DNA from: Knufia peltigerae
Lineage: Eukaryota; Ascomycota; Eurotiomycetes; Chaetothyriales; Trichomeriaceae
NCBI GenBank assembly: GCA_030247855.1
Contig: JAPDRN010000086.1
Coordinates: 84,267 to 148,266, forward strand
Reading direction: 5' to 3'
DNA: 64,000 nt
The notes beneath the pieces are model-generated. The model made no database searches, had not been told where the DNA came from, and saw only the letters and a program-made list of their open reading frames with translations. Positions within the stretch are counted from its first letter, which is position 1, and the number at the start of each line of letters is the position of its first letter. Positions 9,585-21,870 of this stretch are shown here, piece after piece. Made by a program: the position numbers and the translations under genes.

Positions 9585-12301
9585 ATGGGGTTGGCCATCC
9601 TGTCCACCGTGTTGACCATCATCTTATTTTGTAGAGCTCATATTGTCGAAGCTACTCTTCAAGAAGTCATTCACAATAATGCACTCATTAACAACGGCTC
9701 CATAGCGTTCTTAGACAAATGGAGCATCCTGGGTCCTTTCAGGATCGGGACTCGAGGTCGGTGCTGAGACTTGGCTCTATCTTGTAGCCGTCTGCTGACA
9801 TGTACATAGAAGCAGTATGGGGCGCTGATCCAATAGAACGGTACGGTGGTATATTTCAGCTCGATGATAACGACACTGCTGCCTATCATTCCCCTCTTGC
9901 TCGAAATGCAACTGTCAGGTGGAACTCGCGCACGTTCCGCCCTATTGTGTCGGAGGCATCAACAACTGTTGACCTGGTAGTCGACTTCTCCGAAATCGAT
10001 TGGGATATCGCACAAAAAATCTACGGATGGTCCGCACTTCAATATCAAGCCTGGCTCAAGGGCGGCGTCTGGAATCATGGCGGTACTAGCCGTAGAGTGA
10101 GCATATATCCTGAAGGGATCCTCGAGCTCTGGTTGAACAATAAACACATATTTGGAGGCGACTTTTATTCCTTTGGACGTGCACCTATTGTGTTCGAACT
10201 GGCGCCAGGCTTCAATGTTGTGAATGTGCGCCTCATCCGCGATGTACGGTCGATGGGCGGTTCTTCCTCGCCAACGGCGCATGTCTTGCTTCGGGCCGAG
10301 GTGGTGGCCGCGGATATCGACGTAGATCATGACAGTATACTGCTGCCAGACGTGATAGCAGGCCGGTTCGTGGGTCGTTACGGGAGTGTGATCGTCAGAA
10401 ACCAAGCAACCGTCTGGATCAACATCAACCGTGTCCGTGTCATCACTGACGAGCAATCTGCCGTTGTCCTTGAACAAAATTTGACGATTACTCCAGGACA
10501 ATCACGTCCAGTAAGGATGCGAATTGACAACTTGAGAAACCTGACGAAGTCGATAAAACTTGTGTTTGACTATGAACTTCCAGACGCCAGCTCGCACAGG
10601 ATTGTGTGTGAGGCTCAATTAAGGCCTGCGAATCACTCATCTTTGCAAAGAATGACCTTTCTCCATCCGAGTGGTGCAGTCTCTTATGCAACGCTAAGGC
10701 CTCCACCAGAAAAGGTTGACCGGGAAGTTGCCATACTCCTGAATCTCCATGGCGCAGGAGTCGATGCGGACGGAGATCTAGCACGCCATATGTTTGATGA
10801 TGCGCCTGATCTCCCGGCATGGATTGTAACTCCAACTGGAATGACATCCTGGAGCGGCGATGACTGGCACACATGGGGTTTTGCAGATGCTCTAGCCGCG
10901 GTTGAAGCAATCCTAGACTGGATCGATCTTGTCGAGTGGCAGGGTCCAGATCCATATACTTCGAAAATTCTGGTTGCGGGCCATTCGAACGGCGGCCAAG
11001 GAACATGGTACTTTGCTTCGCATCAACCCGATCGTGTTCTTGGTGCGGCCGCAGCTTCGGGGTACTTGTCCATTGAGAACTACGTCCCATATGTCCATTG
11101 GACCGAAGCAGATCCCCTCCAGAATGCTATCCTTCATGTTGCAAGGAGTAATTTTCGTCACGAATTGCTGGCTGAGAACTTTGCAGGGATCCCAATCCTC
11201 CAACAGCATGGCTCTTCCGATGATAATGTTCCTGTCTATCACTCCCGATTGATGAATACCTTGCTTTGTCAGTTGGGGATCGCGGCCAAATACTCCGAGA
11301 TGCCTGGAACCGGTCACTGGATTGATGGAACCATGACCACACCTTCTATGATGGAATTCTATCTAGCCCATTTGAATGATACCGATGCTGTGTCGACGGC
11401 GCCTGTTGACTTTGCTTTTGTAGTTCCGAATTCTCATGATATGGGCCCCAAATATGGTATTGTTGTCGACCAATTGTCCTCACCGGACAGAGCGGGTCAT
11501 ATCAGAGTCTCCGTTGCCCAAAATGGGTCGGTCACTCGTTGGCATTTAAGCACGCAGAACATACATCGCCTGCACTTTGATCCTGGTGTCCAGATCTCCA
11601 ATTCCCCGGTTGAAGTGATGCTTGATGACATGGCTCATGTATTTCATCTCACAAACAAAACGAAATCGAGGTCCCTTGTCCAAGCCGAAGCCAACATCTG
11701 GGCTTGGGAAGTCGCCCTTGACTGGAGGCAGTTGGACAAGCGATATGGCCGTCAAAGAGGTGCACTAGACGCAATACTTCGTAGCGAAGGCGTCTTCGAG
11801 GTCGTCTTGTGCTCGAATACAAGCTTTCACCTCGCAGTTCAGGCAAGTAGGAATTTTCTCCAGTACTTTGGGGCCGACTCAAATATAATCTACCGGGAAG
11901 AGTATGCCGAGGCACTGACTAGAAGGGGCAACATTGTCACCATTGGGCTTGGGAGAACTATTCCTCGATGTGCCATGCCCCGGTTCCCTATTTCAGTGGA
12001 GCACGATAGGCTGTTACTGACAACAGGGTCCTCGAAAACCGTATCTATTCCCCTGAGACCAGGTATGGGCGGTGTATGGTTACGTCCTCTTCCTCAAGAG
12101 CGACTGGAGCTGGTAGTCTGGGGTCATGACGAGGCTGGTCTGCAACAAGCAATAAGGCTGATTCCAACACTGACCGGGGCTGGACAACCTGACTTTGTGA
12201 TCTTGGGCAATGAGGCCAGATGGAAAGGCGTTGGCGGTGCTGTTGCGATGGGTTTCCTCGATCGTGATTGGAGAATATCATCTGCTTCATATATACCCTG
12301 A
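9585..12301 (+). CDS. Secreted prolyl-oligopeptidase-like serine hydrolase
   Basis: Two exons, 9585-9756 and 9810-12301, give 887 residues; the 53-bp intron joins GTR|E in phase 1. Residues 1-23 (MGLAILSTVLTIILFCRAH) form a signal peptide. A central alpha/beta-hydrolase domain shows the nucleophile elbow GHSNGGQG (Ser about 450). Asp follows in HGSSDDNVP (about 528) and His in GTGHW (about 560), giving a complete catalytic triad. A glycine-rich oxyanion segment, NLHGAGVDADGD, lies upstream. This resembles fungal proteins annotated as peptidase S9/prolyl oligopeptidase or PHB-depolymerase-like. The roughly 280-residue N-terminal and 300-residue C-terminal regions are not recognised. No GPI tail is seen, so it is probably extracellular. 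Substrate unknown: peptidase and esterase are both possible. Confidence 0.85.
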
Positions 12302-12793
12302 ATTAGCCAGAGTGAAGGGATGGGAAAGGATGTAAAGTGAAGCTACTAGCTATCGATTTCAAGGAGGCTGATTCACTATGGTGCTTCTTCTCACATTGGA
12401 ATCACAGATGATAACATGATGTCGATCTCTGACTTTGGACACAAGGAAACAAATCTGGTAAGTGCAACGGCGCTGCCTGGCGATTGCTCTACACAACTTT
12501 GCGCCACTTCCATTGGAGTTCTATATGAGAGAAGGAGAAGGTGCCCTTGTTTATAACTCTCAATCTCTCACCAGACGCAAGTTGGCTTTCCGGTTCTTTC
12601 TTCTACCATTCGCCAACAACTTTCATTCTCTCACACCTACACTGTCCATCTCGGCGGATCTTCACATTTGCTGATACCTTTTCTCTTCATTGTCGTCCTG
12701 TCAATCACCTTCTCACTCTCACCTTCACCCATTATCCTACTCTCCCACATCAATATCACTTTTGTATTCCATTGATTGATCCCCCTCCTATTG
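12302..12793. other. Pumilio-1 promoter and 5' UTR
   Basis: About 490 bp. The last 250 bases are strongly pyrimidine-rich (CTCTC/TTCTC runs from about 12555), typical of a fungal promoter and transcription start region. No gene is recognised. Confidence 0.5.
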
Positions 12794-15465
12794 ATGGCAT
12801 CTCTGATGTCAACTGGGTCCCCCAAAATGAGCCGAAAGTCGACTCCCAGTATCAAAGTGAGAGATGAAGGTGACAGAGTCTCTGGCACAAACTTGAACCC
12901 ACTCACTGTAAGTTTTCACTTTCAGGTCACTGTCTTTGCTTTGCTAAACCCTCTCTCAGACCTCAGCAGCTACTCGTTCTGCCTCAGCAAATCGCACGCC
13001 TTTCGCTGTCTTACACTCAGAAAAGGTCAATAACATCCAGCAACCAAAATCCAAGGATAAGGCAAGTCCCGCTATTCTTGGTCCTCTCTTTTCACAGACC
13101 TCACCCTTTTGTCTTGCCCAATTACTGACGCCTGTTTTCATCTCCAGACTTCATCTGAGGGCACTGAAGCAAAACCTATGAGCACTATGGAAGATATTCT
13201 TTGCCGTCTCAAGCTCAATGATTCTCGCAAAGTCAGCCCTCCTACCACGGACACCAAGCCTCCGAAACCTGACTTTGAAATGTTTGATAAACTTGTCAAC
13301 AATCTACAGGACCAGAGCAAGACTCTGAAGAGACAAGAGAAGGAACTCAAGAATGAGGCAGACGGTGAAAGCAACAAAGCCAGTGACCGTTCTTCCGGTT
13401 CAACTATCTACACCCCCAACACCGATGCTTCCGGTTCACAGAAGCCAGTCCCGCAATCCTCGGGTACCGGCAAGGTAGACATGGTAGATTTGATGCGTGT
13501 CAAGCAAGAACTTGAGGCAGCCAGATCAGTCATTTCCCGCCAGGAACAGGAGCTTGCTGAAACACGCACTCTCAAGCACACCATGGATCAGGCCATGGGT
13601 CCTCCTTCTGAAGTTGATTTCGGTGCTCCTAATGACATCAGCGAGCAAACGATTGGCCATCTCCAGAGTGCCTTCAATGCTTCTGCCCGGCCATTCACTT
13701 CTCGCAATGAGTCTTGGGCTGCCCAAGAAGCACAACGTCAGGACCAGGCCGAGGTGTTGAGTACTGCAAACTTTGGACGTGGCCGAGGCATCTGGAACAA
13801 CACTTCGGGCTCTATGGCGGACGTGTTGAATGCCAATGCTTCTGTTCTTGGATACAACAACCCCCGCGATGCTCGTGCCCCTGGCCAGTATCCTAGTGTC
13901 TACGGAGGTACCATATCTCCTGTTGAAGCTTTTCCGCCTCGCAACCTCGCCCCTCCTCCCGCTCCTTTCAGCTACGACATGCGACCAGGCAATGATGTCA
14001 TGCAGTTCAACCCTTCTCTTGGTGTCAGACGCAACAATGGACAACTGAGAATCAATCCAGGACTGGTTGACCCATTAGCTCAATATGGCAACCTTTCTGG
14101 CACTGCTTCAGCACTGACGCCTCCCCCGATCAGCCCACTGGGCATGCCTGCGCAGTTCAGCTACCAACGTGCTCTTACAAGTCCAATGTCTCCACCGTCG
14201 ACCGAATTCCCCGTCAATGGTATTCCAGGAACTAGCAACCCGTGGACTGTTCCGGTAAGTTTACAGCATGTCCATCGCCACCAAATGTTGGCGCTGACAT
14301 TGATTGCTAGGCTACTGGAGCAAATGGGCAGACTTACATTACTCCTCTAGAGCCGATGAACTATCGTCGCCTTCTTGATAAGTCAGTCTCATGCGACTGG
14401 AAGTACATTGTCGACAAGATCGTCTGTAACAATGACCAACAAGCAAGCATCTTCCTCCAACAGAAGCTCAAGGTCGGCACAGCTGAGCAGAAGTTCGAGA
14501 TCGTCGAGTCTATCGTGGCGCAAGCATACCCGTTGATGATCAATCGTTTCGGTAACTTTCTTGTCCAGCGATGCTTCGAACATGGTACTCCTGATCAGGT
14601 CGTTGCTATTGCGAACGCAGTCCACGGCAATGTGATTGCTCTCAGCATGGACCCTTTCGGTTGTCACGTTATACAGAAGGCATTCGATTCTGTGCCAGAG
14701 GATCACAAGGCCGCCATGGTCCGCGAACTTCTTCGCCGGATTCCCGACACTGTGATTCATCGATATGCGTGCCACGTTTGGCAGAAATTGTTTGAGCTCA
14801 GATGGAGTGGTGAGCCGCCACAGATCATGCTGGAAGTCAACAAAGCTCTCCGAGGCATGTGGCATGAAGTTGCTCTAGGTGAAACCGGCAGCCTCGTCGT
14901 CCAGAACATTTTCGAGAATTGTATCGAAGAGGAAAAACGCCCGGCCATCGAAGAAGTCATCACCAACATTGACCTCATTGCCCATGGACAATTCGGCAAC
15001 TGGTGCATTCAACATTTGTGCGAGCACGGCTCCCCTCCAGACAAGCGCCGTGTCATTGACCACATCCTGGCCAACTCCTACAACTACAGCATTGACCAAT
15101 TTGCTTCCAAAGTTGTTGAAAAATGCCTCAAGATTGGAGGTTCGGAATTTTTGGATCGTTATCTTGGGGTTATCACCACTGCTCACCCTGATCGTCCACG
15201 CATCCCTCTCATTGACATTGCGGGCGACCAATACGGCAACTACTTGATCCAATGGATTCTCATGAACACCCACCATCATCAGCGCGAACAAGTGGCCATT
15301 CATATCCGCAAGCACATGGTGTCTCTCAGAGGTTCGAAATTTGGGTCCCGTGTTGCTATGCTGTGCTGCAACCCTAACTCGGTCACTCGTCCTGGTCCTG
15401 GCGCTTCTGTCAATCCGTTTGGTGCTCCAGGCCAGCCACGAAGCCAGTGGCCACGATTCCGCTGA
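12794..15465 (+). CDS. Pumilio/PUF-family RNA-binding protein (first of two)
   Basis: Four exons, 12794-12907, 12960-13061, 13148-14254 and 14311-15465, give 825 residues. The first 440 are low-complexity, with two coiled-coil-like stretches (LVNNLQDQSKTLKRQEKELK and RVKQELEAARSVISRQEQEL). The last 380 form a Pumilio homology domain. PUF repeats are recognised by NRFGNFLVQRCFEHG, DPFGCHVIQKAFDSV, HRYACHVWQKLFELRW, GETGSLVVQNIFENC, GQFGNWCIQHLCEHG, DQFASKVVEKCLKIGG and DQYGNYLIQWILMN. PUF proteins bind 3' UTRs and repress or destabilise mRNAs in the cytoplasm. Several repeats have unusual RNA-contact residues (GCHVIQ, ACHVWQ, GSLVVQ), so the RNA motif may differ from canonical UGUA. The second intron has a GC donor. 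The ATG at 12794 heads the conserved start; 12806 is an alternative. Confidence 0.9.
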
Positions 15466-16478
15466 ACCAAGCTATCGTTCAAGCAACGAGACTGGCCCCC
15501 TCGTGGAACTTTGAGCCAGGTTTTTCATCTACTACTTACCAGTCATTTTATGTCAAACTGCACGTATTCTACAGACTGTCCGATACTCGAGGGCCCTTCC
15601 CTCTACTTGGAATACCGCCCTGAATGAAGAGTATGGGGATCACGACCCTCCACAACACTCCAGTCATTGCCTGGCTGGGTTGCGTTGGCCTCCTCATCTC
15701 AGATACATCCACCTCTTATTGAACCATTCTCGCAAGATTCTTGGCTTGTATGCCTTTCTCATATCGATAGCAAATTCAGTATCGCAAACAAACTTCTTCT
15801 ATCCAGTCAAGATCAAACTCGAAAGGCGTCGAAAATTGAACTTCACGTATCGTGTCGGGTGCAAGGAGGGCATTTCAGAACTGCAGGTTTGGCCCAACTC
15901 ATGTTTCATATTCACCAAAAGACTGTTATCAGTCATGTCTTTACCAATGTCCTGCAGAGCGGCAACGTGGACACTCAAGCATGTACTTAGAGCTAGCATG
16001 GACCATGGCGTTTAGGTAACTTAGTAAATAGAGAACCATGATACCTGAACAAAGGTCCACCTTTACATGATCAAACCATTCCTGGTGGCAGCGATAGATC
16101 GTAGGTGGCCCATGGTCGCCATAAATATATAGCAATGGCAAAGATTCCGGGCGTCCTTGATGGCCCTGGAGTAGATACCAGCACGTCAAATTCTCTGAGG
16201 CGTGGGAAACGTCTGGCCGAGCAAACATGAAACCCACTCAACATCGCACTAATCACTCGGTACGGGGGTTTCATGTTCAGCCTGTATCGCCCGCTTTATG
16301 GTCATCTCTTCATCGTATTGCTCCCTGCCCTGAAGAGTCTGAGGACATCGTTCACGGATGGCCATTATGCTGACGAAAGCTTCAATAGGTAACAACGTGG
16401 GAAGGATAGGACGCTCCTCGTCGACGCTGCCCACCACTCACACTCACATCTACTATGACATAATCATCAGTGCCATGC
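15466..16478. other. Intergenic region with a possible extra exon
   Basis: About 1 kb between convergent genes. The minus-strand open frame 16437-16249 (about 60 codons, with ERPILPTLLPIEAF) looks protein-like. It could be a further 3' exon of the KPWE gene if a GTAAGG donor just before that gene's stop is used. The acceptor would be a weak GAG near 16437. I leave it outside the CDS. Otherwise nothing is seen. Confidence 0.35.
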
Positions 16479-17287
16479 TCAATCCTTACTCAGAAGGCCA
16501 CTGTCTGGTACTGCGTTTGGTTTGAGAATGTTCACCACCCCTTGACCCGTCTCTCTATGACCATTCAGATCGACTGTATTATCATCTTGTGTCGTCTCTG
16601 CTTGAAGTGAAGGTGGTGGAGTTGTCCGTGGCGCCGCGGAAGTACTTGAGGTGTTTTCAGGGTCTGAGTCGGTTTCCCAAGGTTTCCTTCGCCGTGGCTT
16701 CTTGTCTATCTTGCTGGAGCCGGGTTCGAGTACAGTGTTGGGGATTTCTTCGATGCCAGGAATCGGCATATTGCGGGTTATCAGGTCGACTATATGCGCG
16801 AAGGACGTTGGGTACGGCGGTTCAGGTTCAGACGCCGATGCATTGGCTTGAGGGCCTACGGACGGGGCTGATTCTGTCGATGAGGAGGTGGGCGGCGCAA
16901 CAAGCGGCTGCACTGGGGGATGCTGGCTAGAATCGGTGGGGGAATGAGAGAGCAGCCATGACGAATATGCGACGACATCTATGGGTGGGAGGGCGAACTT
17001 CCTATCCGACATGTTTCTCAGTACACGCTTTCAGCCTGTGACGGTTCGGGACAATTCTACCTTGAAAAATAGAAAGACTGTGCTTGTAGCACCAGTTCTT
17101 TCTTGTCTGTCAACTCTTCGAGAGTTACCGGAGTGTCTGGGTGCCCTAGAATGGCTGCCAGTCCGGCTTGGTATTCTGGGTCTGTGTCGAAAGGGTATGT
17201 GAACAGTCCCTGGTATACGGAAGCGGGAGTCACAGGAACAGAGTCATTCTCTGTCGTTGAAGTGCTATGCGACGCCTCCATGGCCAT
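16479..17287 (-). CDS. PEX14-like KPWE-motif protein, candidate PEX39-type peroxin
   Basis: Two exons, 17287-17061 and 17001-16479, give 249 residues; the intron is 17002-17060. The N-terminal 90 residues form a compact helical block (YQGLFTYPFDTDPEYQAG, then LPPIDVVAYSSWL). A low-complexity linker follows, then YPTSFAHIVDLI (about 139-150), IPGIEEIPNTVLE and the motif RRRKPWE (KPWE at about 182-185). This order matches the fungal proteins listed in domain databases as PEX14-like helix-turn-helix plus KPWE domain. An (R/K)PWE motif is the PEX7-binding element reported for the cytosolic peroxin PEX39 and for PEX13, which act in PTS2 cargo import. Assignment to that role is inference. A GTAAGG donor before the stop could splice to a downstream exon. 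Confidence 0.75.
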
Positions 17288-18924
17288 GGTAATTATTCAA
17301 AAGTGCTGCAGGTGAGTCAAGCAGTTTGGGCGAATACCTACGTGTGCACTACGGAGTACACAGTATATTATCTCAAGGTTGCGTGAAGCTGCGGTTGGTG
17401 TTGGACGGTTTTACCTCGGGAAAGCATTTCCCACCATCTCTTATCGATAAGAACTTCAGACGACGAGGTGTGACGCAAAGGATTTTTATTTGATTCCGCT
17501 CACCACCATCTGTTTGTATCTACTCAAGCGAATTTTCAACAATGCTCGTATCTTGAACATCCAAAAAATGAACATATGATGTCATGAGCAGAAACCACAT
17601 GTCGATCTTTGCGATTCTGCATGCACCACAAACACTGAATCCCATCCTGATATCATGCCGTTGAAGCCGCACAGGGACAGACCACGTCGTTCATGCCGCC
17701 ACTGACGCAAGCTGAATGTTGTCCGCACTCACGCGAGCAATGATACTAACTGCTTAGCATGTATTGGCATCTCTATGTGTAAACCGATAGGTAAGGCAAT
17801 GTCGAAGCTCGTTTGCATTCGTGCTCGTTATCACAAGTTGAAACGAAGTTCTCAACACTCAGCTAAACAGCATTTACCTGACAATCTGCCCCTGAAATGC
17901 ACTCTCACGACACAGCACTCAATCGAGAGACCAGTCCCTTCGGAGCTATAGCCTATACTGGATTGTGTGGAGCAACAGAAGCATTCTAGAAGTTCTACCA
18001 GAAGAACACCCCCTACCGATGGATGTCCCCGCCAAGACCGGGGTAACCGAGATGCTGAAATGTAAAGGAGACGTGGCTGAGTGGACAGGCTTGGGAACTT
18101 TCTCGTTCACGTACAGAGTAATTTACAACTGGAGCAAAGGCTGTTTATTGAATGTGTGGACATGGGAGATGCCCTAATGCTGAAGTTGAGCCACCCGCGA
18201 GTCAAATCACCATCCAAACAACATCCACAACAGATGCTACGCAAAGAAGCAGGACAAGAAGCTGCCGAGAATTGACAGAGGGTTTCCTGTCCCCAATCAT
18301 GGCTACCACGATAAGAAGTGTTGGAGCGGGAAATCTTGGCAATACTTCCGCCCAGCCTTGGCCGCTCGGCGCCCAGTACATCAAGGAATTTTCATATCGT
18401 CACCGAATCCACTGATTCTCCTTCGATCAATGTGAGTCTCGCTTAGCATGGCCCGTCCAACTCATGTGCAAAGCCTGGTATAACACACTATGGGTCGATC
18501 TATGTGGCCTCCATACTTGTTTAACGCGGAGATATCAGTCCCCTACGATCTACGAAATACGTTAGTGGAACTTGTTCCCGGCGGAGTCTCGTCACGCAAC
18601 CGTCCAAAGATGGCGATCAGCAGCTGTTCTTGGCCGCCCATGGCAACACGGAGCAATGTCCAAGACAAGAATCGGTAACCATCGAGCACCTTGGACCAAT
18701 CCCTCCTTTATCTTGCCCAGTCGTCTGATCCCTCATCTTGACTTTTGCAGGGTATCATCGCGTGTCCATTGTCAATCACACCCAAGAGATAAGGAAAGTC
18801 ATACATGATGGCATATTGGCCGAGCCTTTGCTGGTTCGATCATGGTTAAATACCGTGCTCCGGTCGCGTCGAACCCCGGATCAGATTCACGCTGTCCCTG
18901 CACTCTCAGTTGAGCTCCGACACC
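17288..18924. other. Long intergenic region upstream of the amino acid permease
   Basis: About 1.6 kb between divergent genes. Open frames of 60-87 codons (17965-18415) overlap each other and show no protein features. A TACGGAGTAC box lies at about 17349-17358. Probably two promoters and the permease 5' UTR. No tRNA or repeat is recognised. Confidence 0.45.
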
Positions 18925-20832
18925 ATGGACGGCAAACCAGTTTACAATGACGAGTCGGCGGTTGAGCCCGAGAAGAGGGATGCCGCCGGTCTACCTCAAG
19001 AAAATGGTGATGGACCTCACGACGTCAAGATTGGTGACGATCAAGAATTCTACAAGTTACCGTTCTGGACACGAATGGGATGTACTGTAGATTCATTCAA
19101 GCGCAGAAGTCGTACCGACAAACACAACCAGCTCAACCAGACCCTACGCTCTCGCCACATGCACATGATTGCCATTGGTAAGCTCCTCCTCTCAGAAGGC
19201 CTACTTTGTGCTCTTGATCACTAACCTTAGCTCCAGGTGGCTCAATTGGCGCTGGCCTTTTTGTCGGTACTGGTTCAGCTCTCCGAAGGGGTGGTCCAGC
19301 GTCACTCCTCCTCGACTATGGCATTATCGGTATCATGATCTTCAATGTTGTGTTTGCCTTGGGTGAACTTTGTATCATGTATCCTATCTCTGGCGGTTTC
19401 TATACCTACTCGACTCGATTCATTGATCCCGCATGGGGTTTTGCTATGGGTTGGAACTAGTGAGTACCCAAATCATCAATGGGGTAATGCGTGTAGTGAC
19501 AACCTTTTGCAGTGTCTTTCAGTGGGCGATCGTCTTACCTCTGGAAATAACAGTGGCCTCATTCACGATATATTTCTGGACTTCAGACGTTCACGTCGCC
19601 GTGTGGATAACCATGTTCTTGCTAGTCATTATTTTTGTCAATGTTTTTGGCGTCCTGGGATATGGTGAGGAAGAATTCTGGTCCAGTGCCCTGAAGCTGT
19701 CCGCGATTGTGATTTTCATGATCATTGGCCTCGTCCTGGTCTGTGGTGGAGGGCCAAGTAACGGCATCTACGACAAATACTGGGGCGCTCGTAAGTGTTT
19801 TTTTTCTTGGGTGCCTCGAATCTCCCTCTCTGACATTCTGCAGGACTCTGGTATGACCCTGGCGCCTTCCAGAATGGGTTCAAGGGTTTCTGCTCGGTCT
19901 TCGTCACCGCCGCCTTTGCATTCTCCGGAACCGAACTCGTCGGTTTGGCTGCAGCTGAGTCTCGGACACCACTGAAGTCGTTGCCTTCCGCGGTCAAGCA
20001 AGTGTTTTGGCGGATCACCTTGTTCTACATCCTGGCGTTACTTTTCGTTGGCCTGCTTGTCAGCTCCGAAGACGAACGCCTCCTTGGTGCCAACCCTTAC
20101 ATCGACGCACAAGCCTCGCCGTTTGTGCTTGCCGCCCAAGACGCTGGGCTGATCGGGTTCGACTCTTTCATGAACGTTGTCATTTTGGTGTCCGTCATCT
20201 CCATCGGCAACAGCGGTGTCTACGGTGGCAGCCGCACACTGACTGCGCTCGCCGAACAAGGCTACGCTCCCAAGATCTTCAGCTACGTGGACCGCGCCGG
20301 CCGCCCGCTCATTTCCACCATCACCATCATCGCATTTGGTGGCCTGGCCTACCTCGGTGTCGCAAAGTCTGGCGTTGAGATTTTCGACTGGCTCCAGGCC
20401 TTGTCTGGCCTCGCGGCCTTGTTCACCTGGGGTTCCATCTGTCTGGCACATGTCCGCTTCCGAAACGCGTGGCGTCACCAAGGCCGCTCCCTCGACGACA
20501 TCCCCTTCAAGGCCATCGGCGGTGTCTACGGATCATACATCGGTGTCGGCCTTATCGTGTTGGTGTTGATCGCCCAGTTTTACGTTGCAATCTGGCCCCC
20601 CGGAGGTGGTGTCAACGACGCCGAGGGCTTCTTCAAGGCTTACCTTGCCCTGCCGGTCGTCATGTTTTTCTGGGCTTGTGGATACTTTTGGAAGCGCGAA
20701 GGTTGGTTGAAACTCGATCAGATTGATCTGGATTCGGGACGACGAGAGATTGATTGGGAAGCTCACCGTAAGGAACAAGAGAAGAGAAGGAATGCCAGTC
20801 TGCCCATGAGGATCATCTACTTCATGTTTTAG
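18925..20832 (+). CDS. Amino acid permease (YAT/APC superfamily)
   Basis: Four exons, 18925-19177, 19237-19459, 19513-19790 and 19844-20832, give 580 residues; introns are 53-59 bp. The protein has a soluble N-tail of about 85 residues and about 12 membrane spans. The diagnostic first helix reads IGGSIGAGLFVGTGSALRRG. It is followed by LLDYGIIGIMIFNVVFALGE, YPISGGFYTYSTRFIDPAWGF and FSGTELVGLAAAES, all hallmarks of fungal general or broad-specificity amino acid permeases (Gap1/Agp type). It should act as a proton-coupled amino acid importer at the plasma membrane. Specificity cannot be read. The ATG at 18925 is the first in frame. The stretch near the C-terminus (LKLDQIDLDSGRREIDWE) matches the usual cytosolic tail. 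Confidence 0.93.
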
Positions 20833-21870
20833 AAATTCAGGGAATCAACCTTGTCCAAGGTTGGGATGTGTCCGTGGAAGAAGTCTTGAAAACAGAAGAA
20901 TTGTACAAGGAATGTTGTCCATAGAGATTAGGTAGTGGTTCTACTTGCATATTGTTGAGGCAGAATTTCCTACAGATATATCTCCTTTGCTTTACAATCA
21001 GCGCAGTCGCTTTGTTTGATCCGCTCTTTGCATGTCTTGCAAGATCTTAGTCCTTAGTCCTGTGAGGTTGTACCTTGCCAGTGAATGTACTCCGGACACC
21101 AAATCCACAATGCCGACTAACTCCGTAGATGGCAACCATCGACGGGTCAAACAACGTGCCCGCAATATCTTCACCTGGTCAAGATTGTTATATCCCCAGC
21201 CTTTCAGAGATGGCCGAACATGTCAAGGGTCCATTCCTCCGAACCGAGATGCTCTCCGCTTACTTTACCTTTGTCGCGGGGATCTAATGGTGTTGTCTCA
21301 CCTCGCTTCTTCTCGTCTCGTGCTCGGTCTGACTTCTCTCGGCCGTGAACGGCCTGGTAGGGATTCAGGACTACTTACTTATCCGAGATCTGGAGACCTA
21401 CAACTCCGCAAAAGGCAATGAAATACGAGGACTCCGTTCGAAGCAAGGATACCTGCGCAGGTCCAGGAGACGGGTGTGACGAGAACTCGGTCGACGGGTG
21501 ATGTTCATGCCGATCTTCCCACCTGAAACGAATCATCATCGACGATCCTATTTCCGTTCGAATGTGTTGTAAATATGAACCAAATGTTGGGACATCAATT
21601 CTCTCATTCTGAAATATTTTTGGTCGTTTTCATCTCACAAAATATCTCCCAAGAATCATTTGATCATCACCTACTCCGTACAAGAATCCGAGTAACTATC
21701 TCCACAGGTGAACTAAGTGAGAGAGTTTCTACCCTTATTCTCGACTACACTGAAGTCGTAATATTTAGAATCGACTCGATCGAGCAACACTCGACGCTCC
21801 ACCCCCAGCATATCACATCAAGTCACATTGTATTCACTCTCCGGCCCCCCGGCTCATTCAGACTCGTGAG
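20833..21870. other. Intergenic region
   Basis: About 1 kb between two plus-strand genes. No coding frame with protein features; the longest (21032-21421) is not convincing. ACTCCGTA-type boxes occur near 21123 and 21672. Likely the permease terminator and the promoter of the small membrane protein. Confidence 0.45.
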
